The position numbers and the translations under genes are program-made. The notes under the pieces were generated by a model. The model made no database searches, was not told where the DNA came from, and saw only the letters and a list, made by a program, of their open reading frames with translations. DNA of 5,433 nucleotides from Bdellovibrio sp. (GTDB lineage Bacteria; Bdellovibrionota; Bdellovibrionia; Bdellovibrionales; Bdellovibrionaceae), in the NCBI GenBank assembly GCA_003176075.1, contig PSRN01000049.1:1-5433 (forward strand), in the 5' to 3' direction. This document shows positions 1-5,433 of this stretch, piece after piece; the stretch's first letter is position 1; the number at the start of each line of letters is the position of its first letter.

Positions 1-220
1 GAGCTAATAGAATCCCGCCCGGCTCTAGCAGGAGGGCCTGTCCGAGGTTTAAAGAAGGTGTAATCTCCTTATTTTGAAAGAAAGATGATTTTTAGCTTTC
101 AATTGAACCGGAAATCTTTTTTGCGGACCCGCTTAGCAAGAGCGCTAACCGGAGGAGTCGCAACAAAGGTATGGCGCAAAATACTGACTTCATAGCTGCA
201 AAAATTAACGTTCCACTGCT

Positions 221-1852
221 CTAGAGCAAGCGGTCGTAAATTCCGCCAATCAGGTCCCGTCGCCTGGTTTTTGGTGGAGCAACCCAGTCCAATATTTTTC
301 GGATTGGTTGCGATATTTTCAAGGACTTTTCAAAGGCTCGACAAGTCTCATGGAGTTCGCTGGAGATCACTTGGAGTTGCTGCCCAGTCTCAAGGAGTCG
401 CTTCTGTGTCGCGTCGGCTTCCGCGGTTTTGGCGCGCAACTCAGTATTTGTTGAAGCCAGCTGCTTCTCGATCGATTCCAGCTGTTTCCTGGTTGATGCC
501 AATTGTGCCTCAGTTGCATCCAACCTTTTTTCGGCTGAATCCAATTTTTTTTCCGTTGCTTCCAACTTATTTTCGATTGTGTTTTTAAGGAGGTCCAACT
601 CGCGGTTCTTGGACTCCAGTCGCTCGCGCTCTGCCGTGGCGTCCGAAAGCGCAGCCCGGTGTCGCTCGAGCTCCGCCAGGGCGCCCGAAAGTGAAACATG
701 GTATCGACCAAGCTCTGCCGTAGCGTCCGAAAGAGCAGCTCGCTGGCGATCGAGCTCTGCCGTGGCACCCAAAAGCGCAGCTTGGTGTCGATCGCGCTCT
801 GCCAGGGCACTCGAAAGTGAAACATGGTATCGACCAAGCTCTGCCGTAGCGTCCGAAAGAGCAGCTCGGTGGCGATCGAGTTCTGCCGTGGCACCCAGAA
901 GCGCAGCTTTGTGTTGATCGCGCTCCGCCGTAACGCCCGAAAGCGCAGCTCGGTGGCGATCGAGATCTGCCAGGGCGCCCGAAAGTGAAACATGGTATCG
1001 ACCAAGCTCCTCCTGCACTTCATCACGATTAATCCGGAATTTCTCTCGTTCACCCCAAAGGACTTTCTCGTGCTCTTTGTAGGAGCTGCGCCCGAGGTCC
1101 AGAACAACCATGCCCCGCTTGATACGCTTGAGATCGAACGCGGAGTTTGAACACACGGCTATCAAATACATGAAACGGTCAGGATCTGAGATGTTCTTGG
1201 TAAGTCGTTCAGCTCCCGTGCCCGGCTCCTCGATATAACTCCCCAGGAGCTCGACAGGCTCAGCCTCGGACACAAGCGGCGAGATGACCGAGCAGTCAGC
1301 CGTTCGTTGCCCAAAGATCAGCACGTTTTTGAATGCTGGAGACAGGAAATCGATGAACTCTTGCGAATAAAATTCCTTGAAGTGATAAGGGTTCTTGTAG
1401 TTCTGCTGGTCGGAGTAGGTGCGTTTATTAGGGGAAGAGATAAAGAGGAGACCCTCATCTCGTAAAACCCGGCGAAACTCCTGCAGCGTACGCAGCTGGA
1501 GATCCTCATCGACGTGTTCAATACCCTCGAAACAAGTGATGACGTCGACGCTCTGCCCTTTCGCGAAGTCGAGCCGGCTCATATCGCCGTGGTGGAACTG
1601 CAAATTTTCGCGTCGATACTTTTCACTCGCGTGTCGGACCGAGTCTTCGGAAATATCGACGCCGGTGACCTGGCTCGCCAGCTCCGCCAACACATTGGAG
1701 CCGAAACCTTCGCCGCTGGGCACGTCAAGAACCTTCTTGCCGCGGACGGATTCGAGCGCCAGAAGGTACCTTCCATAATGCTCGTAAGCGATATCCGCTC
1801 CAACTCCAGGTAAAAATCTTTCTCCCGTCCATTCGAGTGCCAAAATATTCAA
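221..1852 (-). CDS. SAM-dependent methyltransferase with long C-terminal repeat-built coiled coil
   Basis: A 543-residue protein with a class I methyltransferase domain (about 1-240) and an unusually long coiled coil (about 262-505). Residues LEWTGERFLPG near the N-terminus are typical of glycan-locus methyltransferases. Motif I is VLDVPSGEGFG (41-51), the strand-2 acid is D66, then HHGD (87-90), VDVITCFEGIEHV (102-114) and GLLFISSPN (134-142). The coil contains nine 14-residue repeats (282-407) and a run of clean heptads (429-470). The tail (EKSLKISQPIRKILDWV, then basic) resembles the short S-W-R-x-T-x-P-L-R-like end found on such proteins. The longest frame starts at TTG 1852, overlapping the remnant's stop; the TTG three codons later (1843) gives MALEWTGERF and lies 11 bases after GAGG, so it may be the real start. 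By analogy with WbdD it could cap or methylate chain ends with the coil as a spacer or ruler. No kinase domain is present. The substrate is unknown. Confidence 0.9.
   Translation of the reverse strand: MNILALEWTGERFLPGVGADIAYEHYGRYLLALESVRGKKVLDVPSGEGFGSNVLAELASQVTGVDISEDSVRHASEKYRRENLQFHHGDMSRLDFAKGQSVDVITCFEGIEHVDEDLQLRTLQEFRRVLRDEGLLFISSPNKRTYSDQQNYKNPYHFKEFYSQEFIDFLSPAFKNVLIFGQRTADCSVISPLVSEAEPVELLGSYIEEPGTGAERLTKNISDPDRFMYLIAVCSNSAFDLKRIKRGMVVLDLGRSSYKEHEKVLWGEREKFRINRDEVQEELGRYHVSLSGALADLDRHRAALSGVTAERDQHKAALLGATAELDRHRAALSDATAELGRYHVSLSSALAERDRHQAALLGATAELDRQRAALSDATAELGRYHVSLSGALAELERHRAALSDATAERERLESKNRELDLLKNTIENKLEATEKKLDSAEKRLDATEAQLASTRKQLESIEKQLASTNTELRAKTAEADATQKRLLETGQQLQVISSELHETCRAFEKSLKISQPIRKILDWVAPPKTRRRDLIGGIYDRLL
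443..568 (-). repeat. Six tandem 21-base heptad repeats in the distal coil
   Basis: Residues 429-470 read as six clean heptads: KLEATEK, KLDSAEK, RLDATEA, QLASTRK, QLESIEK, QLASTNT. Leucine is fixed at position 2, and a small or aliphatic residue (A, S, T or I) sits at position 5 beside fixed polar or charged ones. Four looser heptads follow, to about residue 498. This array has a different sequence from the 14-residue array and is separated from it by about 20 less regular residues, so the rod has two segments built by separate amplifications. Confidence 0.8.
632..1009 (-). repeat. Nine tandem 42-base units encoding a 14-residue coiled-coil repeat
   Basis: Residues 282-407 of the methyltransferase divide exactly into nine 14-residue units (two heptads each). 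Type A is ELGRYHVSLSGALA (units 1, 5 and 8); the others follow E-L/R-D-R-H-R-A-A-L-S-D-A-T-A. The order is A B C D A C D A B by similarity. The DNA period is visible as well: the string gaaagtgaaacatggtatcg begins at 687, 813 and 981, spacings of 126 and 168 bases (three and four units). The unit length keeps both the reading frame and the heptad register, so unit gain or loss changes only the rod length, by about 2.1 nm per unit if it is a standard alpha-helical coil. Confidence 0.9.
687..938 (-). repeat. 126-base tandem duplication (three repeat units) inside the coil
   Basis: The blocks 687-812 and 813-938 align without gaps. Over the first 105 or so bases I count about five mismatches, with divergence concentrated at the far end. 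This is much closer than other unit pairs in the array, so a three-unit block (42 residues) appears to have been duplicated comparatively recently by slippage or unequal recombination. The substitutions in the near-identical part are mostly silent or conservative. Confidence 0.8.
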
Positions 1853-2109
1853 GACCTCAGCTTTTCCAGAATGAAGATGTTTTCATGACCTTGGGCGCTT
1901 TGCTCAAAGAGTCGAATTTCAAACTTCCGGCCCAAGAAATCGCAAGTCTTGGTGAAAAAATCGAGAGCTGCCATGCCATCCCAAACATGAAAATGGATGC
2001 TGTATCGTATTTCCATGAGCCGTCTCATTTCTGCTTCCCTCAGGGCGGGATCGGCGACCATTGCGACCAAATCTAACCAGCCGGTTTGGTAAGCTCCCTT
2101 TTCTTCATA
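1849..2109 (-). pseudogene. C-terminal remnant of a second, GC-rich SAM methyltransferase
   Basis: An open stretch of 86 codons after an in-frame stop at 2110-2112. It encodes YEEKGAYQTGWLDLVAMVA, a charged helix, then RYSIHFHVWDG, and ends with FEIRLFEQ and NIFILEKLRS. The (D/R)YSIHFHVW element followed by a short alpha/beta end is what I know as the C-terminus of one group of glycan-locus class I methyltransferases; the SAM-binding N-terminal two thirds is missing and is replaced by the AT-rich gene. GC content and codon use match the flanking older genes. The only in-frame start in its 5' part is a TTG at 2068-2070, two bases after the stop of the AT-rich gene and without a Shine-Dalgarno site, so a 73-residue peptide by reinitiation is possible but would have no catalytic part. 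Its TGA overlaps the TTG of the next gene by four bases (TTGA), as expected if the intact gene was translationally coupled to it. Confidence 0.72.
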
Positions 2110-2972
2110 TCACTATCAATCGGATACATCGTTTCCCTACTTATTCGTCCAATTATTTTTCTCCAGTTAAAGGATTGATCTGAAGATTCTTTCGGAGACG
2201 ATATTGATTTCTTCGCAATCAATGAAGAATGGCAATACAAATCTCTAACGAGCTGACCTCTTATATACGGCGCTGCCGCTTTTGAAAACCTTCCAACAAT
2301 GGGGGTATCCAATCCGGAATCAATAATCTCAAAACCGAGCTCTGGGCAGAACATCACTTCAAGTGCATTGGAATTAAATTGAAAAAAGTGCCACGGCAAC
2401 TCATGCTCTGAATAACTAAAGTGAGTTTCAATAACAACATGCCCATTAGTAGCAAGCACTTTTGATATTTCTTCGACGGCAATCCAGGGCATCGCAAGGT
2501 GCTCAAATACGGCGAATGAAAGCACTAAGTCAAAAGAGCTCTCAGAGAAATAATCACTTAAGCGATGAATATCACCAACAACATCGACATTTTTTCCGGC
2601 TAATGCATCAAATCCAGTGTAGTCGCAGCCCGGAATAGCCTTCTTCCATAAGGCATCAGATATCACACTTCTTGATCCAATTTCTAAAACACGTAATCCA
2701 GGTTGATTAGCATTTTTTTGAATCCACTCCCAAATAGTCTCATGCTTAGCAAATTTCGGTCGTTTTGTTTTTTCATTTTTGTGTAGTTGATAATCAAGAT
2801 CAGAGGGCACTCCAGCAACGGCATTATACACCCTACCTTCAATTTTTCCGAACTCTAAGTAATGTTTTATTGGATCAACTCCAGCATTTTTTAGGTCCGC
2901 ATTAAGCTCTAAATAAATATTGGGATCGAAATCAGAGGGAAGCGCGTTTTCATCATATTGATTTGTAGTCAT
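2073..2972 (-). CDS. SAM-dependent methyltransferase with N-terminal glycan-locus module; AT-rich, probably acquired
   Basis: A 299-residue class I SAM-dependent methyltransferase, probably cytoplasmic and acting on a sugar or glycan intermediate. Residues 14-47 form a module (DPNIYLELNADL, then GVDPIKHYLEFGKIEGR) of a type often attached to polysaccharide glycosyltransferases and methyltransferases; its role is not known to me. The Methyltransf_11-like core follows: motif I VLEIGSR (95-101), the acidic end of strand 2 at D122 (YTGFDALAG), D134 in VVGDIHRL, and SFDLVLSFAVFEHLA (146-160). The sequence FSYSEHELPWHFFQFN (185-200) is a possible acceptor loop. The ATG has a GGGA site seven bases upstream. 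Codons favour A and T (about 38% GC in sampled lines), unlike both neighbours. The last residues, ELTKPAG, are encoded by DNA that in another frame continues the neighbouring methyltransferase remnant, so the C-terminus is probably chimeric. The substrate is unknown. Confidence 0.88.
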   Translation of the reverse strand: MTTNQYDENALPSDFDPNIYLELNADLKNAGVDPIKHYLEFGKIEGRVYNAVAGVPSDLDYQLHKNEKTKRPKFAKHETIWEWIQKNANQPGLRVLEIGSRSVISDALWKKAIPGCDYTGFDALAGKNVDVVGDIHRLSDYFSESSFDLVLSFAVFEHLAMPWIAVEEISKVLATNGHVVIETHFSYSEHELPWHFFQFNSNALEVMFCPELGFEIIDSGLDTPIVGRFSKAAAPYIRGQLVRDLYCHSSLIAKKSISSPKESSDQSFNWRKIIGRISRETMYPIDSDMKKRELTKPAG

Positions 2973-2979
2973 TTTATTT

Positions 2980-2983
2980 TCCC
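2980..2983 (-). promoter_or_regulatory. Probable ribosome binding site for the AT-rich methyltransferase
   Basis: The minus strand reads GGGA followed by seven bases of A/T-rich spacer and then ATG at 2972. It is a partial Shine-Dalgarno match with acceptable spacing, and it supports the choice of this ATG, which also places the conserved DPNIYLELNADL module near the N-terminus as expected. Confidence 0.4.
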
Positions 2984-3032
2984 AACTTTAGCTAACACAA
3001 TTTAAGTACTCCAGTTCTAACTTCAAAGCGAG

Positions 3033-3038
3033 ATTGTA
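3033..3038 (-). promoter_or_regulatory. Possible -10 element ahead of the AT-rich methyltransferase gene
   Basis: On the minus strand the AT-rich gap contains TACAAT, one base from the TATAAT consensus, about 60 bases ahead of the ATG at 2972. No convincing -35 box sits 16-18 bases further upstream (the best candidates, such as TTTCCG, match poorly). In DNA this rich in A and T such a hexamer is easily found by chance. It is listed because the gap breaks an otherwise tightly packed gene series and the gene after it has foreign composition, so a private promoter would make sense. Confidence 0.22.
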
Positions 3039-3089
3039 TGTAATAAAGAAATCGTCGGAAATTCTTAAGCTTTCGTCATTATTATTATC

Positions 3090-3377
3090 TCAGCGGTGTC
3101 TCGTCAGCCATTGAACAACCTTAAACAAGAAGGTTCTAAGCGCCGGAAAACCACTGATCCTCCTGTCGATCGAATTCATGATCCGATATTTCTTTCGTCC
3201 AAGCTCGTTGCGAAGTGCGGCGCACTCGGCGGTCAGATGGACGTTGGCTTGCTCCAGTTCTCTGATTCTGTGCGCGATCTGGTCGCGCTGGTCGCGCTGG
3301 ACGGTGAGCGTTTCTACATGTTCACCAAGAAAATTCAGGTATGCACGCTGCTCGCGGTCAATCACAGGACACCGCAT
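3090..3377 (-). CDS. Small coiled-coil protein, or frameshifted C-terminal tail of the glycosyltransferase
   Basis: A 95-residue product with no catalytic domain. Residues 7-60 form a charged predicted coiled coil (LNFLGEHVETLTVQRDQRD, then IRELEQANVHLTAECAALRN). Residues 61-95 are basic and amphipathic (KKYRIMNSIDRRI, then PALRTFLFKVVQWL), like the short tails that end many glycan-locus glycosyltransferases and methyltransferases and may hold them near the membrane or partner enzymes. The ATG at 3375-3377 lies inside the end of the glycosyltransferase gene, and a GTG four codons later is an alternative; neither has a clear Shine-Dalgarno site. An in-frame stop lies at 3387-3389, only three codons before the ATG. 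The IDREQRAYLNFLGEHV opening resembles the linker that usually joins a GT domain to its own coiled coil, so this may once have been, or may still be, part of the upstream protein. Composition matches the glycosyltransferase gene, not the AT-rich gene after it. Confidence 0.6.
   Translation of the reverse strand: MRCPVIDREQRAYLNFLGEHVETLTVQRDQRDQIAHRIRELEQANVHLTAECAALRNELGRKKYRIMNSIDRRISGFPALRTFLFKVVQWLTRHR
3279..3300 (-). repeat. Short 9-base tandem repeat in the coiled-coil ORF
   Basis: The unit ctggtcgcg occurs twice in a row and is followed by ctgg. On the minus strand it encodes the repeated QRD tripeptide in the coiled coil (VQRDQRDQ). The repeat is in frame, so gain or loss of one unit would add or remove three residues. 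It is directly visible, but too short to imply a special role. Confidence 0.7.
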
Positions 3378-5433
3378 TCTGAGTTTTCAACAACTGGTCG
3401 GGGAGGAATTTCCTTTTCGGTTCTGGTTGCCGATTCCGGAGAGCTTTTCGACAAAACATTTTATTTCGAATCAATGCCTCACGAATCATGAGAGGCTCCG
3501 ATTTCAGTTGCAGCAAGAACTCTTTTGTTCCTTCGAGTTGCGCCTTATCGTCGATCAGCCACCCAAAGGTCGTCTTCTCTGCACCGGATTGGCTGCGACC
3601 GATCGAAACTGCCAGGATCGGGACTCCGATGCCTTCCAAACCGTAGATGCAATCGGGTATTCCTGTTTTTCGATCAAACACAAGGATCGCAAGGTCCCAC
3701 TCACGCGACGGAAGTACGGCATGAAGCGAGCTTTCATTAAGGAGATCCACCGCGAGTCCGGCGTTTTCTATCGCTTGGTAAAGCAGCGCGGTGCTGTCGT
3801 TTGAGCAGACGGCGAGTGTCTTCAATGGCTTTTCCTTGTCGCAGTCGCGTAAGGTGAGCGAGCCACAGCAATCCAAGGAAATGTCGCTGGCGTCGGAACT
3901 CTTGATTTGAATGCCCGGATCATTCGTCAGATTTCTTGCCGCCTGATCGATCGCTATTGAGAGATTGAGCTCTGCTGCGATCTTCGCGAGCTCTGGCCAT
4001 GCGGGAGCATCCGAATGCAATACAATGGATGAGACGTGAAATAATTCACAAACCATGGTGAATGCAGGCCGGAAAGACCAATCCATGGAGCCCTCCCTTA
4101 AACCGCCTCCACTCAATGGAAAGAAAAAGGTCCGAACTGTATCCGAGTGGAAACAGCGGATTCTGAGGCCATCGCTCTCCCGCGCGGCCGCTATATGGCG
4201 AATCCCCAGGCGATCAAATCGCGACAAAATCCGTGTCTTTTGAACGGCGAAGGTGCCCGTCGCCGCGCCAAAATGGAGGGTGGTGTGCTGCTCGGTCGGA
4301 CGCTCGACATCAGGAACAGCGCCCGCAAAAAGCAGGCGATAAACAACCGGGTTTTCACGGGCAATTTTATCAAAGGAGACCTTTTCCCAGATCCAGTCCG
4401 TCCAAAACGGTCGCTCCTCCAAGTCGGTGCCCCCGGCCGCCACGTGGGTGGGAACATTTGCAGCCGACGGAGTCGAATTGCGAGCGACCTTGGGGCGAGA
4501 CGCGATTTCGCGAAAGACCGCGGCGACCTCGCCGGCGGTCGATTCAGGAAAATAAGCATGGGCCCGAGCTTTAAATCGCATTGAGGCGCTGCGGTAATAA
4601 TCTTTATCAGCCACCAGGCGTTCCAGCTGGGTCTCCCATTCCTCAGTAGAGGTGGCGGCGAAGCCGCGTAAATCCGAACCCAAAAAATCCTTATAGGCTT
4701 GCAAAGGGGTGCAAACGGAGGGGATTCCAAAAACAGCCGATTCAATCAATTTGACTTCACTTTTACAGCGCTGGAAGGCGTTGTTGGGATCATCCAGGGG
4801 GGAGACGTTGAGATCGGCAAGCGACTTGACGAAAGGAAACCATTTTTCTTCCACCCAAGGAAGCTGGTCGATCTGGGTGGAGTATGGCTTGAGGGAGTCG
4901 GGGAGCTTGACATGCCCACAAACCAGCAGTTTCACGTAGGGATGCTTTTTCAGGGTCCTCGTCAGAGGTGCTGCCGCGACACTGAAGTCGCGATCATGGG
5001 TGTTGCTCCCGCTGAAATAGCCGATTCGGAATACCTCCTTGGGCGCCGCACGCAGTCCTTTTTCTTCAATCCAGCGTGCGATTCCCACTTGATAGGAGTT
5101 GAGAGAGTTACGGAGGCAAAATGAGGCTTTGCCCTTGCTTTGCGCTTCGGCGGCCAACGCAGGTGTTGATCCGATAAAAAAATCACATTCATTGAAGAGG
5201 TCCAATAGAAGGCTGCTTTCGTTCAAAAACACCTTCTTGGCCTCAACGCTGAACCCTCCCAGATAAGGAATGTCCTGAAGTTGATCCGGGTCAAAAATGC
5301 GGTCATCGACGTCGAAAGCCAGCCGAACGCCATGTTTGTTAGCTTCCTTGACGGCTTCATTCACCCACGGAGTCAGCCCGGTCCGATAAAAGCAGACGAC
5401 GTCATAGCACGTCACCGCGCGGACCAGATCCTT
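3358..5433 (-). CDS. Large GT-B glycosyltransferase with degenerate second GT-like half (5' end beyond window)
   Basis: Probable cytoplasmic glycosyltransferase that transfers sugars from nucleotide-sugar donors during polysaccharide assembly. The frame stays open to the window edge (KDLVRA precedes the first in-window GTG at 5415), so the true start lies outside; residue numbers here count from that GTG. Residues 1-307 look like a GT4/GT1-type GT-B domain: FDVDDRIFDPD (34-44) resembles the DVDD motif of O-antigen glycosyltransferases, IGYFSGSNTHDRDF (131-144) opens the donor-binding half, and LNVSPLDD, NAFQRCKSEVKLIESAVFGIP (from 202 to 232) match the region where the sugar nucleotide is bound. 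A low-complexity linker (about 308-337) follows. Residues 338-660 resemble a worn GT-B copy: VLHSDAPAWPELAKIAAELN (465-484), GIGVPILAV and FGWLIDD are recognisable but no EX7E-type donor signature is seen. Donor and acceptor cannot be read from the sequence. It is followed by a coiled-coil frame overlapping by 20 bases. Family assignment is solid; the second-domain reading is inference. Confidence 0.88.
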   Translation of the reverse strand, partial: KDLVRAVTCYDVVCFYRTGLTPWVNEAVKEANKHGVRLAFDVDDRIFDPDQLQDIPYLGGFSVEAKKVFLNESSLLLDLFNECDFFIGSTPALAAEAQSKGKASFCLRNSLNSYQVGIARWIEEKGLRAAPKEVFRIGYFSGSNTHDRDFSVAAAPLTRTLKKHPYVKLLVCGHVKLPDSLKPYSTQIDQLPWVEEKWFPFVKSLADLNVSPLDDPNNAFQRCKSEVKLIESAVFGIPSVCTPLQAYKDFLGSDLRGFAATSTEEWETQLERLVADKDYYRSASMRFKARAHAYFPESTAGEVAAVFREIASRPKVARNSTPSAANVPTHVAAGGTDLEERPFWTDWIWEKVSFDKIARENPVVYRLLFAGAVPDVERPTEQHTTLHFGAATGTFAVQKTRILSRFDRLGIRHIAAARESDGLRIRCFHSDTVRTFFFPLSGGGLREGSMDWSFRPAFTMVCELFHVSSIVLHSDAPAWPELAKIAAELNLSIAIDQAARNLTNDPGIQIKSSDASDISLDCCGSLTLRDCDKEKPLKTLAVCSNDSTALLYQAIENAGLAVDLLNESSLHAVLPSREWDLAILVFDRKTGIPDCIYGLEGIGVPILAVSIGRSQSGAEKTTFGWLIDDKAQLEGTKEFLLQLKSEPLMIREALIRNKMFCRKALRNRQPEPKRKFLPDQLLKTQNAVSCD

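Noticed and set aside
1..75. AAGGAG on the minus strand near 56-61 as a ribosome site for a further downstream gene
   Set aside because: No ATG, GTG or TTG follows at a workable distance before the window ends.
61..160. Possible terminator hairpins downstream of the last methyltransferase (TTAGC...GCTAA; GAAAG...CTTTC)
   Set aside because: The stems are only about five pairs and are not followed by a T-run on the minus strand, so they do not support an intrinsic terminator for this operon.
171..224. 17-codon plus-strand ORF (MAQNTDFIAAKINVPLL) preceded by GGAGG
   Set aside because: Very short, with about a dozen bases between the GGAGG and the ATG, antisense to the locus, and no similarity I recognise. 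Chance is the better explanation.
429..917. 162-codon plus-strand open frame rich in Ser, Ala and Arg
   Set aside because: Antisense shadow of the same repeat array. Tandem repeats with no stop in one unit stay open in several frames.
367..1107. 246-codon open frame on the minus strand, shifted relative to the repeat-coil methyltransferase
   Set aside because: It lies wholly within the coil-encoding repeats. Its own repetitive, arginine-rich and tryptophan-containing sequence is what an out-of-frame reading of 42-base units gives, and it has no recognisable domain.
1837..2076. 79-codon plus-strand ORF opposite the methyltransferase remnant
   Set aside because: It is antisense to a stretch with clear protein homology features and has no recognisable motif of its own.
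2973..3089. Insertion-sequence ends or direct repeats flanking the AT-rich segment
   Set aside because: I compared the sequence around 2085-2115 with 2975-3095 and saw no matching terminal or target-site repeats and no transposase, so homologous or illegitimate recombination fits better than transposition.
4191..4745. 184-codon minus-strand frame inside the glycosyltransferase gene
   Set aside because: Arg/Pro-rich translation with no family features, while the overlapping frame encodes clear GT motifs.

Overview
The window looks like part of a bacterial surface-polysaccharide (O-antigen, capsule or similar glycan) biosynthesis cluster. Every gene I can support lies on the minus strand, so the locus reads from high to low coordinates. 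Dense packing, short gene overlaps, and GTG/TTG codons at likely starts point to a bacterium. The gene content (GT-B glycosyltransferase, several SAM methyltransferases, long C-terminal coiled coils) is typical of Gram-negative O-antigen/capsule loci, but the species cannot be named from this sequence. Most of the window is moderately GC-rich (a sampled line near 4200 is about 53%). The segment from about 2100 to 3090 is clearly AT-rich (sampled lines about 38% GC).

Layout in transcription order: (1) 3358-5433, a large glycosyltransferase whose 5' end lies outside the window, with a canonical GT-B donor half followed by a degenerate second GT-like half. (2) 3090-3377, a 95-residue coiled-coil protein overlapping the glycosyltransferase by 20 bases; it may be a separate small protein or the frameshifted tail of gene 1. 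(3) A 117-base AT-rich gap (2973-3089) with a possible promoter. (4) 2073-2972, an AT-rich SAM methyltransferase with an N-terminal glycan-locus module. (5) 1849-2109, the C-terminal remnant of a different, GC-rich methyltransferase without its catalytic part. (6) 221-1852, a methyltransferase carrying a coiled coil of over 230 residues, built from nine 14-residue repeats followed by a run of heptads. Positions 1-220 hold no gene I can support.

The likely story is that gene 1 extends or starts a glycan and the methyltransferases decorate or cap it. The coiled coil on gene 6 resembles in layout the chain-length rulers known from O-antigen terminating enzymes such as WbdD, and its DNA shows a recent in-frame 126-base tandem duplication, so its length appears to evolve. 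The AT-rich methyltransferase gene seems to be a cassette that replaced the 5' part of an older methyltransferase gene. The last seven codons of the newcomer appear to be read from the old gene's DNA in another frame, which marks the recombination joint near 2090-2115.
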